From the NCBI RefSeq assembly GCF_016653315.1, contig NZ_NHSH01000076.1:1-64000 (forward strand): a stretch of DNA of 64,000 nucleotides. The letters are read 5' to 3'. Shown piece after piece: positions 28,898 through 37,491 of this stretch. Below the pieces are notes generated by a model. It did no database searches. It was not told the origin of the DNA and saw only the letters and a program-made list of their open reading frames with translations. Position 1 is the stretch's first letter; each line of letters opens with the position of its first letter. Source of the DNA: Halochromatium roseum (GTDB taxonomy: Bacteria; Pseudomonadota; Gammaproteobacteria; Chromatiales; Chromatiaceae). Position numbers and translations under genes: made by a program.

Positions 28898-29824
28898 TCA
28901 GAAACGGCAGATGGTCTCGCCGCCGTGCTCGATCCAGCCATGGATCATCTTCTTGGTGGTCATGCCGCTAGCGCATTGCCCCGCGTGATCGATGCAGATG
29001 AGACCGCCACGGCCTTGAACCTTGCGGCTGAGGTAGGCCAGCCCGTCATCGACCGCGGAGCGCGCACTGCCGCCGCACAGCTCGATCAGGTCGGCCACGG
29101 TTTTGGCGAAGACCGTGCGCATGAAATCTTCGCCGTAACCGGTCGCGGAGACGGCGCAGCTGGCGTTGTCGGCGTAGACCCCAGCGCCGATGATCGGCGA
29201 ATCACCAACCCGTCCCATGCGTTTGTTGACGATACCGCCGGTCGAGGTGGCAGCCGCTAGGTTGCCTTGTCGGTCGCGTGCGACGGCACCGATGGTGCCG
29301 TATTTCTGATCCTCGCCTTCGTCGTCATGGTCGAGCGTCATCCGCCCTCGCAAGCGTGCTTGTTCCAGCTGCTTGATCCGGTCAGGGGTAAAAAAGTAGT
29401 GGTCGGGCGTTAAGCGAACCTGGCAATGCTTGGCAAACTCCAGGGCGCCGTCGCCGATCAACATCACGTGCTCGCTGCCATCCATGATCAGTCGTGCCAG
29501 TTGCACCGGGTTGGCGATGTTGCCGATGCCAGCGACAGCGCCGGCGGCGAGATCGCGCCCGTCCATGATCCCGGCATCCATCTCGACCTTGCCGTTCTCA
29601 TTCAGCACTGAGCCGCAGCCAGCGTTGAAGAGCGGGTCGTCCTCGAGCTGTGAGGCGCAGCTCTCGACCGCCTCGACGGCGCTCGCGCCGCGCTCAAGGA
29701 TGGTGCGCCCGTGTTCTAGGGTGACGCGAATACTCTCCAAATAGCGCACCGCGATACGCTCGTCGGAGACGTTGTCGAGCGCACCGGCGCCGCCATGGAT
29801 CATTAGGGAGTAGGTGTCGATCAT
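28898..29824 (-). CDS. iaaA: isoaspartyl peptidase/L-asparaginase (plant type)
   Basis: Ntn-hydrolase that cleaves beta-aspartyl dipeptides and asparagine after self-cleavage. The 308 residues contain the N-terminal LMIHGGAGAL, the FNAGCGSVLNENGKVEMDA substrate region, and the nucleophile Thr177 at the start of TIGAVARD, just after an acidic linker (DHDDEGEDQKYG). GGIVNKRMGRVGDSPIIGAGVYAD is the family ligand site. It is the last of three minus-strand genes, nine bases after the ATP-grasp gene (a GTG at 29833 abuts that stop). The pairing of an amide-bond ligase with a beta-aspartyl hydrolase suggests a substrate containing Asp/Asn. Confidence 0.93.
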   Translation of the reverse strand: MIDTYSLMIHGGAGALDNVSDERIAVRYLESIRVTLEHGRTILERGASAVEAVESCASQLEDDPLFNAGCGSVLNENGKVEMDAGIMDGRDLAAGAVAGIGNIANPVQLARLIMDGSEHVMLIGDGALEFAKHCQVRLTPDHYFFTPDRIKQLEQARLRGRMTLDHDDEGEDQKYGTIGAVARDRQGNLAAATSTGGIVNKRMGRVGDSPIIGAGVYADNASCAVSATGYGEDFMRTVFAKTVADLIELCGGSARSAVDDGLAYLSRKVQGRGGLICIDHAGQCASGMTTKKMIHGWIEHGGETICRF

Positions 29825-29833
29825 GCCATCCAC

Positions 29834-30991
29834 TTAGAGCCGCTGGTTGAGGGCGAGCGCCAACGCCTGTTGGCGGTCGGGGTCGCCGGCGAGTAGGACC
29901 AGTAGCTTGCCCACCAGCACCGGCCCCCAATTCACCAGGATAACCCCTTCACCGGTGCCCGGGTCGTACTCGATGCCGGTGAGATCGATGTCGGCGAGCA
30001 TCCGATGCCGGGTCGGGAAGGCGCGGGCGAGCCAGTACTCGATGCCGAGTTTGCGGGCGATCATGGTCGGATAGGAGGCGCCGTTCCAGCGTGGATTGCA
30101 CTCGATCGCGAGATGCTCGCTGTCCCCGTTATTCTCGACGACCGCGACATCGAAGGCGAATACCCCGCGCATGCCTTGCTCAACCAGCCATTCGGCCATC
30201 GGTTCGACCAGGTCCCAGGGTGGTGCTGGGACTGGATGCCGGTTGCCTTGATGGACGCAGCCATCCAGGATCTGCTCGGTGGCCGCGACCCGCACCTGGC
30301 GGCCATCGACAGCTTCGTACTGGAGATTCAGGAAGCAGTCCGTGCGCACCTCGTCCTGGATCTGAACCGGTACGCTTGGCTGGAAACCTTGGATCGCGGT
30401 GCGCAAGGCCTGTGGATCATCACAGCGGTAGATGCCCACACCCGAGACCGAGATTGCGGCTTTGAGATAGCAGGGATAGGGCGCGGCGTCGATGGCGCCG
30501 TCGTCGATCAGCGCAACCTCATCGAAGCAGAGCGTCCGCGGTACCGGGACACCGAGATCATCGGCGAGCGCCATGAACCGGTTCTTCGAGTTGATGTAGT
30601 CGACGGTGCGATGCCAGCGCGGGTCGGGGCGTCGGTCTTGCTCGGCGTCGCCGAAGTAGAACACTGAGGGCTCATACTGCGGGTGTACAGCGAGCAGCCC
30701 CGTGTCGATGTCCCAAATGACCTCAGTACTGTGGCTGAGGCCGATGCGCTGATAATGACTGCAGATCGTGGTCCACTGCGGCTTTAGGTCTGGGTGCAGT
30801 TGGATCAGATCGCCGGGATCGCTGGCGCCGAGCGCGCGGCCTGAGTAGAGCTGGTTACCGAGCACACCTTCGGCAGTGCAGCCCATGATGTCGTGATTGA
30901 AGATTCTTGGGCCTCGAGCCGGTGGAAGCGTGCCAGCCAGGTTGGCATTGGCGGTTGGGTTTCGAGCCGAGTGATTGATCGTTGCGCCCAT
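29834..30991 (-). CDS. ATP-grasp ligase of unknown substrate
   Basis: A 385-residue protein with an ATP-grasp fold. The N-domain begins around RGPRIFNHDIMGC and contains YNxxR-like substrate segments; the ATP-binding part shows NSKNRFMALADDLGVPVPRT, CYLKAAISVSGVGIYRC (nucleotide Lys and Gly-rich loop), and the metal-binding end GVFAFDVAVVENNGDSEHLAIECNPRWNGASYP, with the Glu-x-Asn typical of the superfamily. ATG 30991 was chosen after GGACGGACG; 55 upstream residues in frame look unconserved. It lies between an unknown helical protein and an isoaspartyl peptidase, so it may make an amide bond that the neighbour cuts. It is not a recognised CphA, RimK or NAGGN synthetase as far as I can see. 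Confidence 0.75.
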   Translation of the reverse strand: MGATINHSARNPTANANLAGTLPPARGPRIFNHDIMGCTAEGVLGNQLYSGRALGASDPGDLIQLHPDLKPQWTTICSHYQRIGLSHSTEVIWDIDTGLLAVHPQYEPSVFYFGDAEQDRRPDPRWHRTVDYINSKNRFMALADDLGVPVPRTLCFDEVALIDDGAIDAAPYPCYLKAAISVSGVGIYRCDDPQALRTAIQGFQPSVPVQIQDEVRTDCFLNLQYEAVDGRQVRVAATEQILDGCVHQGNRHPVPAPPWDLVEPMAEWLVEQGMRGVFAFDVAVVENNGDSEHLAIECNPRWNGASYPTMIARKLGIEYWLARAFPTRHRMLADIDLTGIEYDPGTGEGVILVNWGPVLVGKLLVLLAGDPDRQQALALALNQRL

Positions 30992-31139
30992 GCTAACGTC
31001 CGTCCATCGCCTGTGGTTTCGGTTATGAGACGCGGATTGGAAAGCAAGTCGCAGGCCAGCTTCCCTGATGGCGTGCTGCGACGAAGCGATGGCTCGAGGC
31101 GAGGGCGGCTGATGCGACTGGCCTAGAGCAGGCTGCGCT

Positions 31140-32084
31140 TCAGCCCGCCGGCCCATAAGGCTGCTGAACCTTGCGCAGCCGAGGCTCGATGAAGGTGCGC
31201 CGGAACTGGTGGCATTTGTCGATCAACTCGCGGCAGCTCTTCGGCATCGGCGCGCGCGCGCGCACCATGTGACTGACGAGGGCGGAACTGGATTTCAGGA
31301 TGCGGTTGCCTTCTTGTGCCTCATGGATCTCCATCATCGAGGGCGCTGGCGGCAATGAAGGCTGGATATTTCGCAGTCGATCGCCAGCGACTACGAACGC
31401 TGGCCAGACGTGGAAGATCGCCGGATCGGTTCGCAGGATCTCGCACTTACGCTTAGCCGCTTCGCCGAGATCGTTCAACAGCGGAGCAAGCCCACGAACC
31501 TGAGTGCTGCCCTCGAAGGTGGTGGTGAGGGTGGCGGTGATGCGATCGATATCGCGCATGGTCATCGCCATCTTCACGTAGCGACTTTCGTAGAAGGCCG
31601 CGATGGGCTGGCTGAAGGCTTTGAATGGCTCGCCCCAGAGCTCGTCGATGCCTTCGTCACCGCCGCGGTGGCGCACCATGTGGCCGAGGTCGAGGGCCTC
31701 GAGCAGATAGTCGCCGCATTCGCGCATCAGCGCATCATCCGGCTCGACCTCGACACCGTCGGCCTGCAGCTCGACCAGTTTGGTGAAGATGGTGGCGGCG
31801 CGGTTGAAGAGTGCGCCCGCGAGCATCGCGCCATTCACCCGCTTGCGCTCGGGGTTGGTTTCGGCTTCGTAGGCGGCTCGCGCCTCGGCGAGGCGGATGC
31901 CGGGGATGTTGATACCATGTTCGACGTGATTGAACAGGCGGCGCGTCAGCGCTTCGATGAGCGCCTTCTTCGCGGCTAGGGTTTCCGGCGGCGGCTCGTA
32001 GTACTTGATCCAGTAACCGTCGTAGTGGATGCAGCGCCGGCCCTGCACCTCGGCGACGGTTCCGTTGGGGATCTTTTCGCTCAT
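31140..32084 (-). CDS. conserved protein of unknown function, first gene of the ATP-grasp trio
   Basis: I do not recognise this 314-residue protein. A short N-terminal beta-like stretch (GTVAEVQGRRCIHYDGYWIKYYEPP) precedes an almost entirely helical body rich in Arg, Glu and Leu, with no signal peptide or membrane segment and no cysteine cluster. Possible ligand residues include conserved-looking HNVEHG- and HMVRHRGGDEG-type His/Arg/Asp patches. ATG 32084 was chosen; the frame stays open to 32126. It leads the minus-strand set with the ATP-grasp ligase 148 bases downstream. It could be a tailoring enzyme or binding partner for the same pathway. Confidence 0.8.
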   Translation of the reverse strand: MSEKIPNGTVAEVQGRRCIHYDGYWIKYYEPPPETLAAKKALIEALTRRLFNHVEHGINIPGIRLAEARAAYEAETNPERKRVNGAMLAGALFNRAATIFTKLVELQADGVEVEPDDALMRECGDYLLEALDLGHMVRHRGGDEGIDELWGEPFKAFSQPIAAFYESRYVKMAMTMRDIDRITATLTTTFEGSTQVRGLAPLLNDLGEAAKRKCEILRTDPAIFHVWPAFVVAGDRLRNIQPSLPPAPSMMEIHEAQEGNRILKSSSALVSHMVRARAPMPKSCRELIDKCHQFRRTFIEPRLRKVQQPYGPAG

Positions 32085-32381
32085 CGTGCTTATCGTGCGC
32101 AAAATATCAGGTCTGGGCGCGGCCATGATCGCAGACTAGAGGTGTCTTGTTGGCAAGCGCTTAGGCGTGCTGTGGTGCAGGAGTCGAGCGATGCCGTTAG
32201 GGGAACGCGATTGCAGCCTGTATCATCGATCCTGGAGTATCTCAGTATCCTTCCCCTTGCTGCCAGTATTCATGCCCTTGGCTGACCATGAGTGTTATCG
32301 ATGCCTTGTATCATCAACTTCGGGTGTGCCGACATGCGATGGTTTATCTCTAATGTACTGAGCGCATCGTCACCCTGGACG
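32085..32381. other. divergent intergenic region
   Basis: About 300 bases between the unknown gene (minus) and a lytic transglycosylase (plus). It should hold promoters for both directions, but no clear -35/-10 pair stands out. An in-frame upstream start for the transglycosylase exists at 32334. Confidence 0.4.
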
Positions 32382-33176
32382 ATGAAGCGCTTGTTTCAGG
32401 GTAACCTGGTTCTACTCGTCATCCTGCTCGTCGTCGTCACCAGTCTTGTTCCGGCGCTCGCTGCGGCCGATGTCGCGCAGGCGAAGGTGGCGTCTGAACC
32501 TGTTTCAGCGGAGTTGAGGTCTCTCCCAACACCGCCGAGCGGACCTGTGCCGAGCCGCAAGGCGCTGAAGGCCTTGGTCGAGCGAACTGCAAAGCGCTAT
32601 GGGGTCGAGATCGATCTGGTTGATGCCCTGGTGGTTGCCGAGTCTGGCTATGATCCGCATGCGGTGTCTCCAGTGGGTGCGGTCGGGTTGATGCAAGTCA
32701 TGCCGGAGACCGCAGCAGATTATGGTGTCAACTCGGTTGAGGCCCTGTTCGATCCTCAGACCAACGTTCGGACGGGGGTCCGCCATCTCAAGCGCCTGCT
32801 CGGTCAATTCGGCATCGGTAAGGCGGTGATGGCCTATAACGCTGGCGAGGGTGCGCTGAGCCGCCACAATGGCTTTGTGACCTATCCTGAGACCCAACGC
32901 TATACCCATCGCGTGCTGAGCAGCTACCTAAAGAAGCGCGGGGTTGCTCCCTATTCGCTCGAGGCACGTGAACTCACTGGAATCACGCTGACACCAGCGA
33001 TGGCGAATGCGGGCGCCGGAGCCAGGGGTCGCGTGGTGCGCCGCATCGATCCCTCACGTTTGCGGTTGCGCATCCGTCCCACCCTCTCTGAGCGGTCGCT
33101 CGACCCCGGGCTCCACAGCAGTGGACCCGACAGCAAGCCGATGTTTGAGTTGCAGCGGCTGAAGCCGCGCAACTAG
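32382..33176 (+). CDS. lytic murein transglycosylase (SLT family)
   Basis: Exported enzyme that cleaves peptidoglycan glycan strands. The 264-residue product starts with MKRLFQGN and a hydrophobic signal sequence (LVLLVILLVVVTSLVPALA), then the lysozyme-like SLT domain with the catalytic Glu in VVAESGYDPHAVS, GLMQVMPETAADYGV and AYNAGEGAL. A basic C-tail follows. ATG 32382 places the signal peptide at the N-terminus; ATG 32334 would add 16 residues. Its first codons share 17 bases with an intergenic site at 11452-11468. Convergent with hoxF. Confidence 0.92.
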   Translation: MKRLFQGNLVLLVILLVVVTSLVPALAAADVAQAKVASEPVSAELRSLPTPPSGPVPSRKALKALVERTAKRYGVEIDLVDALVVAESGYDPHAVSPVGAVGLMQVMPETAADYGVNSVEALFDPQTNVRTGVRHLKRLLGQFGIGKAVMAYNAGEGALSRHNGFVTYPETQRYTHRVLSSYLKKRGVAPYSLEARELTGITLTPAMANAGAGARGRVVRRIDPSRLRLRIRPTLSERSLDPGLHSSGPDSKPMFELQRLKPRN

Positions 33177-33207
33177 GCGGTTAAGCGGTTGCCACGCCTG
33201 CCAGGGT

Positions 33208-34836
33208 TCAGCCGCCAGCAAGTTTTTCCTCATACTCATCACGGAAATAGCGCAGCGTGCTCATCACTGGATTCGGCGCCGTCTGACCAAGCCCGCAGAG
33301 ACTGGTGGCTTGCACGACCTCACAGAGCTCTTCCAGTAACGCCAAGTCGGCATGGGTCGCGTTGGACTTGGCGATCTTGTCGAGCAGTGCGTGCATCTGC
33401 TGGGTGCCGGTGCGGCAGGGCACGCACTTGCCGCAGGATTCGTCCATGCAGAACTCCATGAAGAAGCGCGCGACATCGACCATGCTCGAGGTCTCGTCCA
33501 TGACGATCATGCCGCCCGAGCCCATCATGGTCCCGAGCGTCTTCAGGCTATCGTAATCGACCGCGATGTCCAGATGCTCGGCCGGTACGCAGCCACCCGA
33601 GGGGCCGCCGGTCTGCACCGCCTTGAAGGCCTTGCCGTCTGGGATGCCACCGCCGATCACCTCGATGATGTCGCGCAGCGTGGTGCCCATCGGCACCTCG
33701 ATCAGGCCAGTGTTGACGATGGTGCCGGCGAGGGCAAAGACCTTGGTGCCCTTGGAACGCTCGGTGCCAATGCTGGCGAACCAGTCACCGCCCTCGGAGA
33801 CGATCGTGGCGATGTTGGCATAGGTCTCGACATTGTTGATCAGCGTTGGGCGCCCGAACAGCCCGGACTCAGCCGGGTAGGGTGGGCGTGGACGTGGTTG
33901 ACCGCGGCCGCCCTCGATCGAGGCCATCAGCGCGGTCTCTTCGCCGCAGACGAAGGCGCCGGCGCCGAGGCGGATCTCGACATCGAAGTTGAACTGGGTC
34001 TCGCAGACATGGTTGCCGAGAAAGCCCTGGCGTTTGGCCTTGCGGATGGCGTTCTTCAGCCGTTCGACCGCAAGCGGATACTCGGCGCGGACGTAGATAT
34101 AGCCCTTATTAGCGCCGATCGCATAGGCGGCGATGGCCATGCCTTCGAGCACGCGGTGTGGATCGGACTCGAGGATCGCGCGGTCCATGAAGGCGCCTGG
34201 GTCGCCCTCGTCGGCATTGCAGATCACGTACTTCTGCTCGCCTGGCATCTTGGCGACCGTCGACCACTTGAGGCCGGTGGGGTAGCCGCCGCCGCCGCGC
34301 CCGCGCAGGCCACTGGTGGTCACTTCAGCGACGACCTCGGCCGGGGTCATCTCGGTGAGTGCCTGCACCATCGCGCGATAGCCGCCGACCGCGACATAAC
34401 CCTTGAAGCTGTCGGGGTCGATGACGCCCGCATGTTCGAGCACCACCTTCTGCTGCCGCTGAAAAAAGGGCAGGTCGCTCGGGCAGCGTTGACTGGCCAA
34501 TGCTTCCTCGGCACTGGTGTCACCCTGTACGGCGCTGATCAGCGACTCGGCATGGTCCGGGGTCAGTTCGCGGTAGATCTTGGACTCGTTGAGGCCGGCA
34601 TCACGCTCGCTGAGCGTGACCAAGGGGCCAGCCGAGCAGAGGCCCATGCAGCCAACCCCTTTGACACGACAATGGTCGGCGCCGCTGGCGTCCTGTGCCT
34701 TGCGCAGCGCATCCAGCACCGGCTGGGCACCAGACGACTGGCAACTGGCCGCCATACAGACACGCACCTCATGCGAGAGGTTGGCGGATTCCTCGGTGAA
34801 GGTGCGGGCCAGATCGTCAAGCTCGTCGAGGTTCAT
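33208..34836 (-). CDS. hoxF: HoxF/NuoF-type NADH-binding diaphorase subunit
   Basis: Flavin/Fe-S subunit that passes electrons between NAD(H) and Fe-S partners. The 542 residues carry an N-terminal [2Fe-2S] thioredoxin-like domain (Cys27, Cys32, Cys63, Cys67), present in HoxF but absent from plain NuoF, then the FMN/NADH core (GRGGGGYPTGLKWS, CNADEGDPGAFMDR, GAGAFVCGEETALMAS) and the C-terminal [4Fe-4S] motif ESCGKCVPCRTGT. ATG 34836 overlaps the hoxE stop by four bases (ATGA). Neither hoxU nor hydrogenase hoxY/hoxH follows; the next gene is a convergent transglycosylase. Could also be a formate-dehydrogenase-like diaphorase, but no such subunit is nearby. Confidence 0.88.
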   Translation of the reverse strand: MNLDELDDLARTFTEESANLSHEVRVCMAASCQSSGAQPVLDALRKAQDASGADHCRVKGVGCMGLCSAGPLVTLSERDAGLNESKIYRELTPDHAESLISAVQGDTSAEEALASQRCPSDLPFFQRQQKVVLEHAGVIDPDSFKGYVAVGGYRAMVQALTEMTPAEVVAEVTTSGLRGRGGGGYPTGLKWSTVAKMPGEQKYVICNADEGDPGAFMDRAILESDPHRVLEGMAIAAYAIGANKGYIYVRAEYPLAVERLKNAIRKAKRQGFLGNHVCETQFNFDVEIRLGAGAFVCGEETALMASIEGGRGQPRPRPPYPAESGLFGRPTLINNVETYANIATIVSEGGDWFASIGTERSKGTKVFALAGTIVNTGLIEVPMGTTLRDIIEVIGGGIPDGKAFKAVQTGGPSGGCVPAEHLDIAVDYDSLKTLGTMMGSGGMIVMDETSSMVDVARFFMEFCMDESCGKCVPCRTGTQQMHALLDKIAKSNATHADLALLEELCEVVQATSLCGLGQTAPNPVMSTLRYFRDEYEEKLAGG

Positions 34837-35327
34837 TCGCGGATCTCCTGCTCGATGCGCTCGACCAGTTTGTCGGTGCCGAGCTTGCCGATAACGTCGC
34901 CGTCGAGGACCACGGCGGGTGCAAGACCACAAGCGCCGACGCAGCGCGCGGTCATCACTGAGAGGGCCTTGTCGTCGGTGGTCTCGCCGGGATTGACGCC
35001 AAAGCGTTGTTCAATGCCTTCGATCAAGGCTCCGGCCCCTTTGATGTAGCAGGCGGTGCCGGTGCAGACCACGCAGGTATGCCGGCCCTGCGGCTTGAGC
35101 ATGAACAGATGGTAGAAGGTCGCAACCCCGTAGACCTTGCTCAGCGGCAGATCGAGCGAGTCGGCGACGAAGGTCATGGCATCGGTGTCGAGAAACCCAA
35201 ACGCGTCCTGGACGCTGTGCAGGGCTTCAATCAAGGCGTGCTCGGCATAGCCGTTGCGCCGCATCGTGGCGTTGACCAGCTTCCAGCGTTTGTCAGCGCT
35301 GGGCAAGTCGGGTCGTTGTCTCTGCAT
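34833..35327 (-). CDS. hoxE: HoxE/NuoE-type [2Fe-2S] subunit
   Basis: A 164-residue thioredoxin-like [2Fe-2S] protein of the NuoE family. The cluster ligands are two pairs, CTGTAC (Cx4C) and ARCVGAC (Cx3C). The helical N-terminus (LIEALHSVQDAFGFLD, LPLSKVYGVATFYHLF) is standard. ATG 35327 was selected; the frame extends to 35396 without conservation. It is directly upstream of and overlaps hoxF, so the two form one complex. In purple sulfur bacteria hoxEF is normally followed by hoxUYH; here it is not. Confidence 0.9.
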   Translation of the reverse strand: MQRQRPDLPSADKRWKLVNATMRRNGYAEHALIEALHSVQDAFGFLDTDAMTFVADSLDLPLSKVYGVATFYHLFMLKPQGRHTCVVCTGTACYIKGAGALIEGIEQRFGVNPGETTDDKALSVMTARCVGACGLAPAVVLDGDVIGKLGTDKLVERIEQEIRE

Positions 35328-35627
35328 GGTATGGCCCCTTAGTTGAGTGCCTGCGGGTACGTTGCGGCCGTGGCGGATGGGATCGCCAGACATCATTAAA
35401 TCGCGACTTGCTGCTCAGCTCCAAACGAAGAATCGATGATGCTGTTCGACTGTTTGCTTCGATCTGTGTTTCGACCCGTGTTTCGATCCGTGCTGCGCAG
35501 CCTCATCGGATGGGTGGAATGCGCTTCAACAGGGCGAGCGCTGGCGTCTATACTGACCCCGAGCCCGCTGTTAACGACGGGCCTATACGCGAGTTCACAC
35601 GCATAGCCGACTCCGAGTCTGACCCCA
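35328..35627. other. divergent intergenic region hoxE-pssA
   Basis: A 300-base stretch with promoters expected for both directions. It includes a third CTGACCCCAA-type motif (35619-35628), which reaches into the first base of the pssA start codon. No RNA gene or clear operator is visible. Confidence 0.4.
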
Positions 35628-36413
35628 ATGACCGATCCTAATGATCCGCCGAGCGCGCCGCGTGCGGCCGAACGACGCCGTGGCATCTATCTGCTGCCAA
35701 ATCTGTTCACCACGGCGGCGTTGTTTGCCGGATTCTACGCTGTCCTGTCGGCGAATGCGGGCCAGTTCGAGGCCGCTGCCCTTGGCATCTTCGCCGCCAT
35801 GGTGCTGGATGGCTTCGATGGGCGCATCGCGCGCATCACCCACACCCAAAGCGACTTCGGCGCCGAGTATGACAGCCTCTCGGACATGGTGGCGTTTGGT
35901 GTTGCGCCGGCGTTGGTCGCTTACGAATGGGCCTTGTCCGGTCTCGGTAAGCTCGGCTGGCTGGCGGCCTTTATCTATACCGCGGCGGCGGCTTTGCGCT
36001 TGGCGCGATTCAACACCCAGGTCGGTATCGCCGACAAGCGTTGGTTCCAAGGGCTGCCGAGCCCATCAGCGGCGGCGATCATTGCCGGCGCGATCTGGAT
36101 CGGCACCGACAATGGCATCAGCGGCGCGAGCGTCAGTCTGTTGATGGCACTGCTCACCGCCTGCTCCGGCTTGCTGATGGTGAGCAACTTTCGCTACCAC
36201 AGCTTCAAGGTGCTTGATCTGCACGGCCGTGTGCCTTTCATGTTCATGGTGCTGCTGATGTTGGGCTTTGCGCTAGTGGTGCTCGATCCGCCGGTGCTAT
36301 TGTTTTTGATGGCGTTCAGCTATGCGGTCTCTGGGCCGGTTCTGACCCTGATCCAGCGGCGACAACGCCTGAGCGAGGGACGCCGTCGACGCAAGGGCTC
36401 AGGTTCAGGTTGA
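35628..36413 (+). CDS. pssA: CDP-diacylglycerol--serine O-phosphatidyltransferase
   Basis: Membrane enzyme that makes phosphatidylserine, the precursor of phosphatidylethanolamine. The 261 residues contain the CDP-alcohol phosphatidyltransferase motif with its four Asp residues in DGFDGRIAR, eight residues, then GAEYDSLSD, and about seven hydrophobic spans. The N-terminal tail is Arg/Pro-rich and cytoplasmic; the C-tail is basic. ATG 35628 was used; the dispersed CTGACCCCAA motif touches this start. Monocistronic as far as visible. Confidence 0.94.
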   Translation: MTDPNDPPSAPRAAERRRGIYLLPNLFTTAALFAGFYAVLSANAGQFEAAALGIFAAMVLDGFDGRIARITHTQSDFGAEYDSLSDMVAFGVAPALVAYEWALSGLGKLGWLAAFIYTAAAALRLARFNTQVGIADKRWFQGLPSPSAAAIIAGAIWIGTDNGISGASVSLLMALLTACSGLLMVSNFRYHSFKVLDLHGRVPFMFMVLLMLGFALVVLDPPVLLFLMAFSYAVSGPVLTLIQRRQRLSEGRRRRKGSGSG

Positions 36414-36500
36414 AGCAGCACTCGCGCCAAGGCCAATGGCTATAATCCTCGAATCCGGTTACAGCCGGTTGCCACCTAAAAAGAACGGAGGAGTAGAACG

Positions 36501-36968
36501 ATGAAAGTACGCGACGTGATGAGTGGGGCGGTACGGTCAGTCAAGCCCGATACCAAGATCGTCGAGGTCGCATCACTGATGTGCCTGTTTCGGTTTCATG
36601 GTGTACCCGTGGTGAACGATGAAAACCGGTTGGTCGGGATCATCGCCGAGAAAGACATGCTGCATAGCCTCTTCCCGACCGTGGAAAGCTTGATGACCGA
36701 GGGGATGCACTCAGTGGATATGGATCGCCAGATGGGTCGCTACGGGGAGATCTTGGAGAAAACGGTCGATGAATTGATGACCAAGAATCCGATCGCAGTC
36801 GATCCCGACATGCACGTGCTGCGTGCGGCGACAATCATGGTCAAGAATAAGTTTCGGCGCATTCCAGTGGCCGAGAAGGGCGGAACGCTCATCGGCATGT
36901 TGAGTTTGGGGGATGTCCATAAAGCGATTTTTCACGCCAACATGACGGGGGCGTTGAAGGCGTCCTAA
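36501..36968 (+). CDS. CBS-domain protein
   Basis: A 155-residue stand-alone pair of CBS motifs, residues about 7-60 (VRDVMSGAVRSVKPDTKI, VNDENRLVGIIAEKDML) and 95-150 (VDELMTKNPIAVDPDMHVLRAATIMVKNKFRRIPV). Such proteins usually bind adenosine nucleotides or SAM and sense energy state; the partner is unknown. The insert between the motifs (about 60-90) is longer than average and may be a dimer arm. ACGGAGGAG precedes the ATG. Confidence 0.9.
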   Translation: MKVRDVMSGAVRSVKPDTKIVEVASLMCLFRFHGVPVVNDENRLVGIIAEKDMLHSLFPTVESLMTEGMHSVDMDRQMGRYGEILEKTVDELMTKNPIAVDPDMHVLRAATIMVKNKFRRIPVAEKGGTLIGMLSLGDVHKAIFHANMTGALKAS

Positions 36969-37146
36969 GCCTGACTTGGCATGGTTCTATGCACTCTGGG
37001 CCGCCCTCCTGCGGCTCAGGATGGTTCCGCTTGTAGATGATGTTGGTTGTCGTCCTAACGTAGGATTTGCTGGCCTGTGTCCAGCTGTGCCCGAGGGTGC
37101 TCGGGCCGATGATCAGCACCGCCTGACCGCCGACCCGAACGTCTGG

Positions 37147-37329
37147 CTACTTGACCAGAATCAGCTTGTCATTACGCGTTAAAAGGAGCGTGTAGCTTGC
37201 GTCACCATGCTCGATGACGACCCGACGGTTGCCTTGCAGGAGTTGCTCGCTGTGCAGACGACGTGCTTGTGCCGACGAAACGCCGGTGGCGATCTTGTCG
37301 GATGATTGAGGATGCATGCGTGGGCTCAT
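37147..37329 (-). CDS. hemP: hemin uptake protein HemP
   Basis: A 60-residue protein of the HemP/DUF2257 family: after a hydrophilic N-tail, the conserved block GNRRVVIEHGDASYTLLLTRNDKLILVK-type (given here in part: VVIEHG, then LTRNDKLILVK). HemP is linked to heme/iron uptake and, in some bacteria, is needed for hemin receptor expression. AGAGGTG lies six bases before the ATG. A 19-bp Fur-box-like palindrome at 37439-37457 lies 110 bases upstream. No hemin receptor gene follows. The 170 bases downstream hold nothing I recognise. Confidence 0.85.
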   Translation of the reverse strand: MSPRMHPQSSDKIATGVSSAQARRLHSEQLLQGNRRVVIEHGDASYTLLLTRNDKLILVK

Positions 37330-37438
37330 GGATCACCTCTGGTGGTGGATGCGCTGGGAGTGAAGTGGCTGGCCGAGCGTTGCTTGCCCGTCTCTCACAG
37401 GGCTGATGCTAGCGAGCTTGCTACGCTTTTGCAATACA

Positions 37439-37457
37439 AATGCGAGTGACTAGCATT
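37439..37457 (-). promoter_or_regulatory. candidate Fur box between hemP and cobF
   Basis: AATGCGAGTGACTAGCATT is a 19-bp palindrome (AATGC/GCATT arms plus inner matches) that fits the Fur pattern AATGAGAATGATTCTCATT at 13 or more positions. It lies between the divergent hemP and cobF, so iron could control both. Confidence 0.5.
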
Positions 37458-37491
37458 AACAATATTTTTAACCTGGGAGTGAGGTGAGGGT

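Noticed and set aside
33352-35049. 565-codon plus-strand open frame opposite hoxF/hoxE
   Set aside because: Both genes on the other strand are clearly conserved; the shadow has no domain signature.
37330-37491. Cobalamin riboswitch before cobF, or in 39153-39524 or 45345-45500
   Set aside because: No B12 box or the conserved core could be found by eye in these leaders.
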